Shown here piece after piece: positions 42,408 through 50,094 of a DNA stretch of 64,000 nt; positions within the stretch are counted from its first letter, which is position 1, and every line of letters starts with the position of its first letter. The position numbers and the translations under genes were made by a program. This stretch comes from CAYZWU01 sp964482235. GTDB taxonomy: Bacteria > Planctomycetota > B15-G4 > CAYZWU01. Where the stretch lies: NCBI GenBank assembly GCA_964482235.1, contig CAYZWU010000023.1, forward strand, positions 1-64,000. The letters run 5' to 3'. A model generated the notes under the pieces. The model saw only the letters and a list, made by a program, of their open reading frames with translations, made no database searches and had not been told where the DNA came from.

Positions 42408-43292
42408 TTGAAGATTTCCCTCGACTGCATCTCCTGCATCATCCAAAAGGCATTCCAGACCTGCGAGCTGGTCGGTATGGAGGATTCGGAGAAGGAGCTC
42501 GTGTCGCGGAAGATCCTGCAGATGGCCTCCGAGGTTTCCTTCGATCAGACATCTGCCCATGTCACCCACGAGATCCACAAGTTTCTCAAGGAATATACCG
42601 GTGAGGATGATCCCTACCGCAATGCGAAGAGCTTCTACACCGATCTCGCCCTGAGAGCCTACCCCGAGCTGAAGCTCACCATCCAGGAATCGGGAAAATC
42701 CTTCGAGACGGCCGTTCGCATGGCCCTGGCCGGCAGCTCCATCGACTACATCTTCAACGGCAAGATCGACAACGTCGTGTTCTTCAACAAGATCGAGAAC
42801 GTGCTGAACAGCCCGCTGCGGTGCGATCACATCGACCTGCTCGGGGAGAAGATCCAGTCGGCAGAGACGATCCTCTACCTGGGCGACAATGCCGGTGAGA
42901 CGGTCTTCGACCGGCTCCTGATCGAGGAGCTGCCGCGGGACAAGGTCATCTATGCCGTCAAGGGCGGGCCCGCGATGAACGACGCCACGGAGACCGACGC
43001 CCGTTTCGCCGGCCTGACCGACGAGATCATGGTGATCGAGAACGGATCCGACGCGCCCGGCACGATCCTGGACCTCTGCTCGAAGGAATTCCAGGAACTC
43101 TTCCACGAGGCGGACCTGGTGATCTCCAAGGGGCAGGGCAACTTCAAGACCCTCCACAACCAGGAGCGTGAGATCTTCTACATCTTCCGGGTGAAGTGCG
43201 TTGTGGTTGCCCGGCACCTCAACTGCTCGAGAGACGACCTTCTGGTCTGGAATTCGACGTTCAGCCCCACCGCCTCGGGCGGCAACGGATAG
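42408..43292 (+). CDS. DUF89-family (ARMT1-like) metal-dependent phosphatase
   Basis: A 294-residue protein of the DUF89 family, linked to damage-control hydrolysis of phosphorylated metabolites. The usual N-terminus KISLDCISCIIQKAFQTC is present with both early Cys residues. The metal/phosphate site shows as ILYLGDNAGETVFDRLL, VKGGPAMNDATE and VISKGQGNFKTL. The start is TTG 42408 (GGAAAGGG upstream), because the family begins exactly here; the frame runs upstream without similarity. Several codons around 42400 are AT-rich. The target metabolite cannot be predicted. Confidence 0.87.
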   Translation: MKISLDCISCIIQKAFQTCELVGMEDSEKELVSRKILQMASEVSFDQTSAHVTHEIHKFLKEYTGEDDPYRNAKSFYTDLALRAYPELKLTIQESGKSFETAVRMALAGSSIDYIFNGKIDNVVFFNKIENVLNSPLRCDHIDLLGEKIQSAETILYLGDNAGETVFDRLLIEELPRDKVIYAVKGGPAMNDATETDARFAGLTDEIMVIENGSDAPGTILDLCSKEFQELFHEADLVISKGQGNFKTLHNQEREIFYIFRVKCVVVARHLNCSRDDLLVWNSTFSPTASGGNG

Positions 43293-43327
43293 CCTCGCCG
43301 CGATCCGCCTCGCCGAATTCCCGCCGC

Positions 43328-45040
43328 TCACCGACCGGGTGGCAAGCCCGGCCCCCTCTCCGGCGTTGCGCCGAACTGACGGAGCTTCGCGTCCGCCTCC
43401 CACATGATGCGCGTTCTCTCCTGTTCCACTGCCAGGCGGTGGACGGTCTGCCACTCCCTGACGAGATCGTTCCTGCGCCCGGGCAGCTTTTCCAGGGTGA
43501 GGGCCAGGTTCTTCCGCGCTGCGATGAACCGGGGCTCCCTCTCCAGCGATGACTCGAAGGCGGCGGCGGCCTCCTCGAAGCGGCCCTTGCGATAGAACTT
43601 CTCGCCCAGGTTGTGGAACGACATGTAGCTCTCCTCGACCTCCCCGCTCGAGAGGAGGAGCGAGCCGGTAAAAAGGACCGCGAAGGCGGCAAGGCCGACT
43701 CCCGCGGCGATCGTCCGCCTTGCCGCGGCAACCTGCCAGAGCCAGGTCAGGCCGGCGCCGGACAGGATGATCAGCGTGGGGACGAGAGCGAGGCGGAATC
43801 GATCGGTGACATAGAATCCGATCAGGACGGCGAATGCGACGGCGCCGATGATGAGCAGGGGGGCGGCCGCCGTCAGCTGCCGGCGAATCGCGAAGAGCCC
43901 CACAAGGGCCAGAGCCAGGACCACGGGGAAGCGTCCCGGCGTGAAGCGCAGGAGGGGAGAGAACCGCTGGACCTGGTAGTAGTTGCGGTCGCCCGGATAC
44001 TCGTGCGACATCAGCACGAGCTTCAGCTTGTGAAAAAGGAGGGCTGTCCAGCCGCCGGGCTCGGACTTGATGTAGTCGATCCCCTTGTCGAAATAGAAGT
44101 CCGAGATCTCGGAGGGCTTCAGGAGGCGACACGCCTCCTTTTCAGCCTGCTTGCGGAAAGACTCCTCCATGGCGCGGGGCGTCCTGACCTCGTCCACCGT
44201 GAAGAGGCCGGGGGGGACATGATAGCGTCCATTGGCTCCCTCGTGGTTTCCCATGAAGAAGTTGTGCCCTCCCGATGAGTTGATCAGAACGAGGTCGTCG
44301 GCCTCGGTCAGGTTGTGGAGAGCAGGGAGGGCCACCACGGCGCCGACGCCCGCGAGGAAGGCGGCCGACCGGATCATGCCCGCGCTCTTCAGCCTGCCAT
44401 CTCCGAGAACGATCCAGGCAGCGAGAAGGAGATCGGCCAGGAGGAAGTAGCTGCGGGTTACCGTGGCCATTCCGCAGACGAGACCGCAGGCGATCCAGAG
44501 AGGGAGGCTGCCGCTCCTGCGGCTTTTCAGGAAAAGGACGAGAGCGCCGAGGGCCAGAAAGAGGTGCAGGGTCTCGGAGAGGAGGACCTCGGAGAAGAGG
44601 ATGAACGGTCCGTAGAGCGCGGCCGTCATCCCGGCCAGAAAGCCTGCCAGGGAACCGAACAGCATGCGGCCCGCCGCCGCGACGAAGCAGCAGGTGAGGG
44701 ACGAGAGCGCGATCTGTACAAGGATCACCGGGAGCGGCTCGGGGCCGAATACCGTGTAGAGGCAGCCGAGAAAGTAGGGGAATCCTGGCGCGAGGAAGAA
44801 GACCTTTCCCTCCGTCAGCTCGCCTTCGGCGATGCGGTTCGCCCACTCGTGGTAGAGCAAGTCGTCCACGTTGAAGGCGCAGTAGAAGGGGCTCGATTCG
44901 GCCGAGAACCAGAGGTGCAGCAGGCGCAGGGCCAGGGCCAGGAGAAAGACGACCAGGAGCGCAGTCCTGCCCCTGGACCGGGACGGTTCTTCCGCGGCGG
45001 TACCGTTCGGGCCAATCTGTCTGGCTTCTCGATCGATCAC
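43328..45040 (-). CDS. GT39-like membrane glycosyltransferase with TPR tail
   Basis: A 570-residue integral membrane protein with about ten hydrophobic helices between residues 25 and 465. The first loop contains FNVDDLLYHEWANRI; the Asp pair there resembles the catalytic DD/DE of PMT/ArnT-type GT-C glycosyltransferases using polyprenyl-phosphate sugars. After the last helix (about 440-465) the tail has a TPR-like motif (YMSFHNLGEKFYRKGRFEEAAAAF would be one repeat; key residues lie at about 477-500). The GTG start lies 1 base past the stop of the M42 peptidase gene and has GGAG upstream, so the two are co-transcribed. Acceptor unknown. Confidence 0.8.
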   Translation of the reverse strand: MIDREARQIGPNGTAAEEPSRSRGRTALLVVFLLALALRLLHLWFSAESSPFYCAFNVDDLLYHEWANRIAEGELTEGKVFFLAPGFPYFLGCLYTVFGPEPLPVILVQIALSSLTCCFVAAAGRMLFGSLAGFLAGMTAALYGPFILFSEVLLSETLHLFLALGALVLFLKSRRSGSLPLWIACGLVCGMATVTRSYFLLADLLLAAWIVLGDGRLKSAGMIRSAAFLAGVGAVVALPALHNLTEADDLVLINSSGGHNFFMGNHEGANGRYHVPPGLFTVDEVRTPRAMEESFRKQAEKEACRLLKPSEISDFYFDKGIDYIKSEPGGWTALLFHKLKLVLMSHEYPGDRNYYQVQRFSPLLRFTPGRFPVVLALALVGLFAIRRQLTAAAPLLIIGAVAFAVLIGFYVTDRFRLALVPTLIILSGAGLTWLWQVAAARRTIAAGVGLAAFAVLFTGSLLLSSGEVEESYMSFHNLGEKFYRKGRFEEAAAAFESSLEREPRFIAARKNLALTLEKLPGRRNDLVREWQTVHRLAVEQERTRIMWEADAKLRQFGATPERGPGLPPGR

Positions 45041-45041
45041 C

Positions 45042-46106
45042 TTACTCCGGCATGAAGTTGCCCGTGTGTGCCGTTTCGATAAACCGCGTCAGGAGCCGCA
45101 CGGCAGCTTTCAGGTCGCTCTTGTGGATCATCTCGACGGGGCTGTGCCCGTATCGCGTGGGTATCGAGATCGTGATCGCCGGGCAGCCGGTGCGGGCCCG
45201 CTGCATGGCGCCGGCGTCCGTGCCGCCCCGGGGGAGGATCTCCATCTGGTGCTTGATCCTGTTCTTCTTGGCCAGGCTGGTGAAGAACTCAACGAGCCCG
45301 GGATTGCAGATCAGAGAGGCATCCATGATCTTGATCGCCACGCCTTCGCCGAGGGAGGTGATCCTCTTCTGGGCCGCTGCGCCGGGGATGTCGCAGGCCA
45401 GGGTGATGTCTACTGCCACGGCGATGTCGGGGTCGATGCCGAAGGCCGCGGTGGAGGCGCCCCTGAGCCCCACTTCCTCCTGGACCGTTCCCACGGCATA
45501 GATGTCCGCCTCATGGGAACGGGCGGCCTTGAGCGCCTCGAAGATCACGTAGGCGCCCACGCGGTCGTCGAAGGCCTTCGAAACGTAGCAGTCGCCCACC
45601 TCCACGAATCCGCGGTCCATGGTGACCCAGTCGCCCATCTGGACGAGCTTCTTCACCTTCTTTCCCGGCAGGCCGAGGTCGATGAAGAGATCCTGGATTT
45701 CCAGCTTCGCGCCGGCCTTCTCCTTGGGCAGGATGTGGATCGGCTGGGTGCCGATCACTCCCCGTATCGACTTGCCGCTGACGGTGTGCACCATGACTCG
45801 CTGGGAGAGCAGGTTTCGAGGATCCCATCCGCCGATCGGCAGGATCCGGATCCAGCCGTCATCCTCGACGTGGTTGACGATGAAGCCGATCTCGTCGATG
45901 TGCCCGGATAGCATGACCTTCCTGGCCGGCTGTTTCTTCTTCCTCGCCGCGGCGGGTGCGCCTTTCTTTAAACAGATGATGCTGCCCATGGCGTCGACGG
46001 TGATGTCGTCGACCATACCGGTCATCTCGTCGCGAATGATCCGGCGGACCGCGCCCTCCCTTCCGGAAATACCGTCCGCCTCGCAGAGCCGCTTAAGAAA
46101 TTCCAT
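45042..46106 (-). CDS. M42-family metallo-aminopeptidase
   Basis: A 354-residue dinuclear-metal aminopeptidase of the M42 family (glutamyl aminopeptidase/tetrahedral aminopeptidase-like), cytosolic. Metal and catalytic residues are seen in MLSGHIDEIGF (His, Asp), SKAFDDRVGAY (Asp), VGTVQEEVGLRG (catalytic Glu and metal Glu), AVAVDITLA (Asp) and RYGHSPVEM (His). These enzymes trim short peptides in large tetrahedral assemblies. The start at 46106 (MEFLKRL) has GGGAGG nine bases upstream; an ATG at 46115 overlaps that site. It leads the GT39-like gene in a two-gene unit. Confidence 0.92.
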   Translation of the reverse strand: MEFLKRLCEADGISGREGAVRRIIRDEMTGMVDDITVDAMGSIICLKKGAPAAARKKKQPARKVMLSGHIDEIGFIVNHVEDDGWIRILPIGGWDPRNLLSQRVMVHTVSGKSIRGVIGTQPIHILPKEKAGAKLEIQDLFIDLGLPGKKVKKLVQMGDWVTMDRGFVEVGDCYVSKAFDDRVGAYVIFEALKAARSHEADIYAVGTVQEEVGLRGASTAAFGIDPDIAVAVDITLACDIPGAAAQKRITSLGEGVAIKIMDASLICNPGLVEFFTSLAKKNRIKHQMEILPRGGTDAGAMQRARTGCPAITISIPTRYGHSPVEMIHKSDLKAAVRLLTRFIETAHTGNFMPE

Positions 46107-46285
46107 ACACTGCATCCTCCCAAGAGTAGATTGCCTGCCGTTCCCTCATTGCTTTCTGGATAAGAATGAAAACCGAAGCGGACGGTTCATAAAAGGAAAA
46201 AAGAGAGGACTTTGAATCGCGGGGCCGGAGGCGGCCTGACCCGGTCCCTGCCGGAGGGGAGGAAGTCGCGAATGATCCGAACGCG

Positions 46286-46323
46286 CCGCACGGGACCGAA
46301 ACAATGGAATCGGTCCCGTGCGG
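46286..46323. terminator. Perfect 13-base-pair hairpin downstream of the FG-GAP gene
   Basis: Arms 46286-46298 and 46311-46323 are perfect inverted copies (CCGCACGGGACCG) around a 12-base loop. The hairpin lies 14 bases past the stop of the minus-strand FG-GAP gene. No T-run follows on the minus strand, so it may stabilise the mRNA end or act with Rho rather than as a simple intrinsic terminator. Confidence 0.6.
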
Positions 46324-46337
46324 AGGTGTTTCGTCGA

Positions 46338-47669
46338 TCAGTAGGTTATCTCAACGGCCGCGGCGTTGGACTGGTAGTCGAAGGGCCTTTCCAGCGTGTA
46401 GGCGAAGTGCAGGATCGTACCCACGGGAAAGGATACGAACGGCACGCTCAGGGTGGCCGCAGCTTCTCCCGAAGCGTCGAGCGTGCCCCGGAAGTTGCTC
46501 AGCATAGCATTGTTGTAGTTCGCCCGGATGTAGTTGAACACGGGATCCCGGTTCAGCGGCAAGGTGGCGCCGCCGGGCAGCAGTGTTCCCGGTTCCGTGC
46601 CCGAAGCCGTGCCCAGGAGGAAGTAGTCCCTGCCGGCACTGGCGGCGCCGGCATCGATGGAGAATTCGATCGTGCCGCCCCAGCTGATTGACAGGCTGTT
46701 ATGGTCCAGGGAAAGAGGGCCCAGGGCGTGGAAGAACCAGATCCCGCCCGTGGGGCTTGCCGAGTAGTTCCTGTTGCCGCTCATCAGGTCGAGGACGCCG
46801 TCGTTGTCCCAGTCGACAACGTCGATCCGGGCATAGTACTCGACGTCGAGAACGGCGCCGCCGGCCTGGAGGAGAACGGAACCGTTGAAGGCCGGTGCGG
46901 CATCGGTCCCGATGTTCTCGAAGTAGTAGACCGTTCCGGAGTATTCACCCACGACAAGGTCCTTCTTCCCGTCGTTGTTCCAGTCCGCGGCCACGGGGCT
47001 GCAGCGGCTTCCCACGTCGAGCGTCGTTGCGCCGTTGAGGATGTAGCTGGCGCCTGAGAAGATCGGGGAGGCATCGGTGCCCACGTTGATGAGAAGCCAG
47101 ATCCTGCCCGAGTCCTCTCCGCAGATCACATCCTTCTTTCCGTCGTTGTTCCAGTCGACGATGTAAGGCGTGGAAGTGTAGCCTGCGTCCCAGCTCGTGA
47201 CGCCCACCTGGAGGTTGGTGTAGCCGCTGAAAGCAGGATCAGCATCCGTTCCGGTGTTGAGGTAGATTCGAACATAGCCGTCGCGACCGCCGGTGATCAG
47301 GTCCTTTCTTCCGTCGTTGTCCCAGTCCACTACTCGTGGAGTCGCGCCGACGCATCACCCGTAGTTGGCCATGATCGGCGACCCGCCGGAGTAGATGTAG
47401 CCGCCGCCGTTGAAGAGCGGATTGAGATCCGTTCCCTGGTTGAGATAGAGCTGGACGTACCCGTATCCGTACTGGCCGATCACCAGGTCCTTGGCTCCGT
47501 CGTTGTTCCAGTCCACCACGCTGGGGGAGGAGTGCCTGTCCACTTCGAGCGGGATGTTTCCGTCCATGATGTAGACGCCGCCCGCGAGCTCGGGGGCGTC
47601 TGCACGCAGCGTGCCGATGCTCACGAGGAGCAAGGCCAGGGCTGCCCCGAATGCCGTTGCTTTTCTCAT
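46338..47669 (-). pseudogene. Secreted FG-GAP/VCBS repeat protein interrupted by one in-frame TGA
   Basis: About 443 codons with signal peptide MRKATAFGAALALLLVSIG and GGAGG before the ATG at 47669. Five or six FG-GAP/VCBS repeats follow, each with a Ca-binding-type DWNNDGKKDLVVG motif, then a ~110-residue beta-rich C-terminal domain. A single TGA at 47355-47357 (residue ~105, between ANYG and CVGATPRVVDWDNDG) interrupts an otherwise continuous frame; both sides align to the repeat pattern. It is either a point-mutated gene, a sequence error, or a recoded UGA. If translation stops there the remaining product is a ~104-residue fragment. Function probably adhesion or matrix binding. Confidence 0.8.
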
Positions 47670-47970
47670 TTTTTCCTCCAAAGATGATACGTGTAACTTC
47701 ACGACAAGGCTCCACCCGCAACGGGGAGCCGGTACTTCTTCTGTGGATGTTCGAGTTTTCGGCGTTTTTTCGGCTAACGATATTCAGGTGATCGATCTTC
47801 TATCGAGTTGCATTGTATCATGCTGTGGAATCTTGCGGATCTCTGATTAAATAGATTATTAATGGATAAACGACCTTGATGGAACGGCGGCTCCGTGCCA
47901 TTAGAAGCGGATACGGGAGCCGCGATGGTAGTGAGTCCTTGACGTGATTCCGGATCGACGAGGAGGAGCC
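47670..47970. other. Divergent AT-rich intergenic region
   Basis: This ~300-base region separates the FG-GAP gene (leftward) and the LOG-family gene (rightward). It is AT-rich, especially 47750-47870. TTGCGG (47833-47838) and TTATTA (47856-47861), 17 bases apart, are a weak promoter candidate for the rightward genes. AGGAGGAG lies before the ATG at 47971. No RNA gene is recognised. Confidence 0.45.
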
Positions 47971-48477
47971 ATGAGACGAACCGTGATCGGTGTCATGGGA
48001 GGCGGCAGCGCCGTCGAACGGGATCTCGAAGCGGCGCGCAGCCTGGGAGGCAGGATCGCCGGGGAAGGCTGGGCGCTTCTCAACGGCGGGCGCGATACGG
48101 GGATCATGGAGGCGGCGTCGGCAGGCGCCCGTGGGAAGGGCGGTCTCGTGATCGGGATCGTTCCGGGCGACTCGATGAGAGGCGTCTCCCAATCGCTCGA
48201 CATCGCCGTTCTCACCGGCATGGGATCGGCAAGGAACGTGATCAACGTGCTCTCGAGCGACGTTGTCGTGGCCTGCCCCGGCGGAGCGGGCACCCTGTCC
48301 GAGATCGCACTGGCTCTCAAGTACGAGAAGAAGGTCGTGCTCCTGGGATTCTCACCCGGCGGGGCGCTCGATCCGTCCCGCTGGCCGGATCAGCTGTTCC
48401 ACGTTCATGAGCCGGAGGAGGCGATCGAGATGATCCGCAACCTGCTCCCGCGGGAGAACCGGGAGAAGGAGGAGTAA
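47971..48477 (+). CDS. LOG/TIGR00725-type nucleotide-binding protein
   Basis: A 168-residue Rossmann-fold protein of the lysine-decarboxylase-like (LOG/MoCo-carrier) superfamily. IGVMGGGSAV at the start, LLNGGRDTGIMEAASAGA and VACPGGAGTLSEIALAL are conserved; the last corresponds to the PGGxGTxxE motif. Many such proteins hydrolyse nucleoside monophosphates or bind molybdenum cofactor; assignment cannot go further here. AGGAGGAG precedes the ATG. It leads a cluster with the VIT-like and PEBP genes (3- and 25-base gaps). Confidence 0.85.
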   Translation: MRRTVIGVMGGGSAVERDLEAARSLGGRIAGEGWALLNGGRDTGIMEAASAGARGKGGLVIGIVPGDSMRGVSQSLDIAVLTGMGSARNVINVLSSDVVVACPGGAGTLSEIALALKYEKKVVLLGFSPGGALDPSRWPDQLFHVHEPEEAIEMIRNLLPRENREKEE

Positions 48478-48480
48478 AAG

Positions 48481-48963
48481 ATGCGTCATGCCTGGAAAAC
48501 CGGAATCGGTTTCGGATTGACCTCGGGAGTGATCACCACCCTGGGGCTCGTCGTCGGCCTCTACTCGAGCACCAACTCGAGGCTTGCGGTGCTCGGCGGC
48601 GTCATTGTCATTGCGCTGGCCGATTCGCTCTCCGACGCCATGGGGATTCACATCTCCGAGGAGTCCGAGGGCAAGCACACGGAAAAGGAGATCTGGGAAG
48701 CGACCCTGGCCACGCTGGCGGCAAAGTTCGTCGTGGCCGGATCGTTCGTGGTCCCGCTCCTCCTCTTCGATCTGCAGGCCGCCATCCTCGTGAGCGTGAT
48801 CTGGGGATTCCTTCTCATCGGCGTGTTCAGCTGTTACATTGCGCGCGAGAGCTCGTCATCGACCCTGCGGGTCGTGATCGAGCATTTCGTGATCACAGGT
48901 CTTGTCATCGGAGTCACGCACCTGATAGGAGGCCGGGTCGAGGCCTGGTTCGGCGGCTCGTGA
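48481..48963 (+). CDS. VIT/CCC1-like small membrane protein
   Basis: A 160-residue integral membrane protein with four to five helices (about 9-28, 36-52, 82-99, 103-120, 134-152). GLTSGVITTLGLVVGLYSS and IALADSLSDAMGIHISEES resemble the first and second helices of the VIT1/CCC1 family of iron/manganese transporters, including the acidic metal-path Asp and Glu positions. It is shorter than typical VIT proteins, which often have a cytosolic metal-binding domain between helices 2 and 3. GGAGGAG lies in the end of the upstream gene. Metal transport is inferred. Confidence 0.7.
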   Translation: MRHAWKTGIGFGLTSGVITTLGLVVGLYSSTNSRLAVLGGVIVIALADSLSDAMGIHISEESEGKHTEKEIWEATLATLAAKFVVAGSFVVPLLLFDLQAAILVSVIWGFLLIGVFSCYIARESSSSTLRVVIEHFVITGLVIGVTHLIGGRVEAWFGGS

Positions 48964-48988
48964 CATGAAACTCGATTCCGGAGGAAGA

Positions 48989-49564
48989 ATGATGAGACGA
49001 TCCCGTTCCAGGGGTTTGTTCAACTTGCTGTGCGCTGTCGTTGCCGCGATCGGCTGCTCGTGCGGAACCGGTTCCAATGACGGAGCGGAAGGGGGAAAGG
49101 GCCCTCTCGCCATCTCGAGCCCGGCGTTCGAGAATGGTGCGCCCATTCCGGCGTTCCACACGGCCGACGACAAGGATCTCTCCCCGCCGCTGCGGATCAC
49201 CGGTGTTCCGGAGGGGACGGGGAGCCTGGCACTCATCTGCGAGGATCCCGATGCGCCGTCAGGGATCTTCGTCCACTGGCTGATCTACAACCTTCCTCCG
49301 GACAGGGAGGAGCTCGCCGAGGGGATCTCTCCCTTCGAGCGGCTGCCCGATGGAGTCTTGCAGGGAACCAACGATTTCGGCAACACGGGATACCGCGGAC
49401 CGAAACCGCCGCGTGGGAACAGGCATCGCTACTATTTCAAGCTCTATGCCCTGGACGGGAAGCTCGACCTGGAGCCGGGAGCCGGCAAGGCCGATTTCGA
49501 GAAGGCGATGAAGGGGCGGATCAAGGCGGAGGCCGAGTACATGGGGACGTACATGAGGCAATGA
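48989..49564 (+). CDS. YbhB/YbcL-type PEBP lipoprotein
   Basis: A 191-residue phosphatidylethanolamine-binding-protein (Raf kinase inhibitor-like) family member. The signal ends in AAIGCSCG, a likely lipobox. The ligand pocket motifs are present: DDKDLSPPLRITG, ICEDPDAPSGIFVHWLIYN and GYRGPKPPRGNRHRYYFKLY. The exact biochemical role of the bacterial family is unknown. The start at 48989 sits five bases after GGAGG; an ATG at 48965 lacks one. It ends 13 bases from the convergent low-molecular-weight phosphatase gene. Confidence 0.9.
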   Translation: MMRRSRSRGLFNLLCAVVAAIGCSCGTGSNDGAEGGKGPLAISSPAFENGAPIPAFHTADDKDLSPPLRITGVPEGTGSLALICEDPDAPSGIFVHWLIYNLPPDREELAEGISPFERLPDGVLQGTNDFGNTGYRGPKPPRGNRHRYYFKLYALDGKLDLEPGAGKADFEKAMKGRIKAEAEYMGTYMRQ

Positions 49565-49577
49565 GGCTGCCCGGGCT

Positions 49578-50027
49578 TCACTCGTCTTCCAGGTAATGCT
49601 CCAGATCCACTGGAAGGCTCTCCACGTACTCGCGAATCCCGTCCCGCACATGGCGGAAAACCTGGAGCCGGATCTCGTCGCTTCCTTCGGCCGCGTCGGG
49701 ATCCTCGAAGCCCACGTGAACCGTTTTCACGTCTCCCGGAAAGGCGGGGCACCTGTCGGCTGCCGAGCTGCAGAGGGTGACAACGTAATCGAAGGGGATG
49801 TGGGTCACCTCGGCGATCTCCTTGGACCTCAGGGACGACGTGTCGATCCCGTCCTCCTCGAGGACCTGGATGGCCATCGGGTTGACGCCCTTCGGCTCCG
49901 TACCGGCGGACCAGCACTCGATCAGGTCGGACTTCAGATGCCTCGTGAGGGCCTCGGCGATCTGGCTCCGGCAGGAGTTTCCGGTGCAGAGAAAAAGGAC
50001 ATTGACTTTTGTCTTTGGATGCAGCAT
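49578..50027 (-). CDS. Arsenate reductase / low-molecular-weight phosphatase
   Basis: A 149-residue protein of the LMW protein-tyrosine-phosphatase fold. VLFLCTGNSCRSQIAEAL holds the C-x5-R phosphate/arsenate-binding loop, and VVTLCSSAADRCPAFPGD carries two further Cys residues as in thioredoxin-coupled ArsC enzymes, followed by GFEDPDAAEGSDE with the general-acid Asp. Arsenate reduction is therefore more likely than tyrosine phosphatase activity. No arsR or arsenite pump gene is adjacent. The start may be the ATG at 50027 or one eight codons earlier. Confidence 0.88.
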   Translation of the reverse strand: MLHPKTKVNVLFLCTGNSCRSQIAEALTRHLKSDLIECWSAGTEPKGVNPMAIQVLEEDGIDTSSLRSKEIAEVTHIPFDYVVTLCSSAADRCPAFPGDVKTVHVGFEDPDAAEGSDEIRLQVFRHVRDGIREYVESLPVDLEHYLEDE

Positions 50028-50094
50028 GGCAGAGTAGTGTAGCTGCGGCATCGGGCCGTTCAACTCAAATCCGTTTCTGCGCGAGGAAAGGGCA

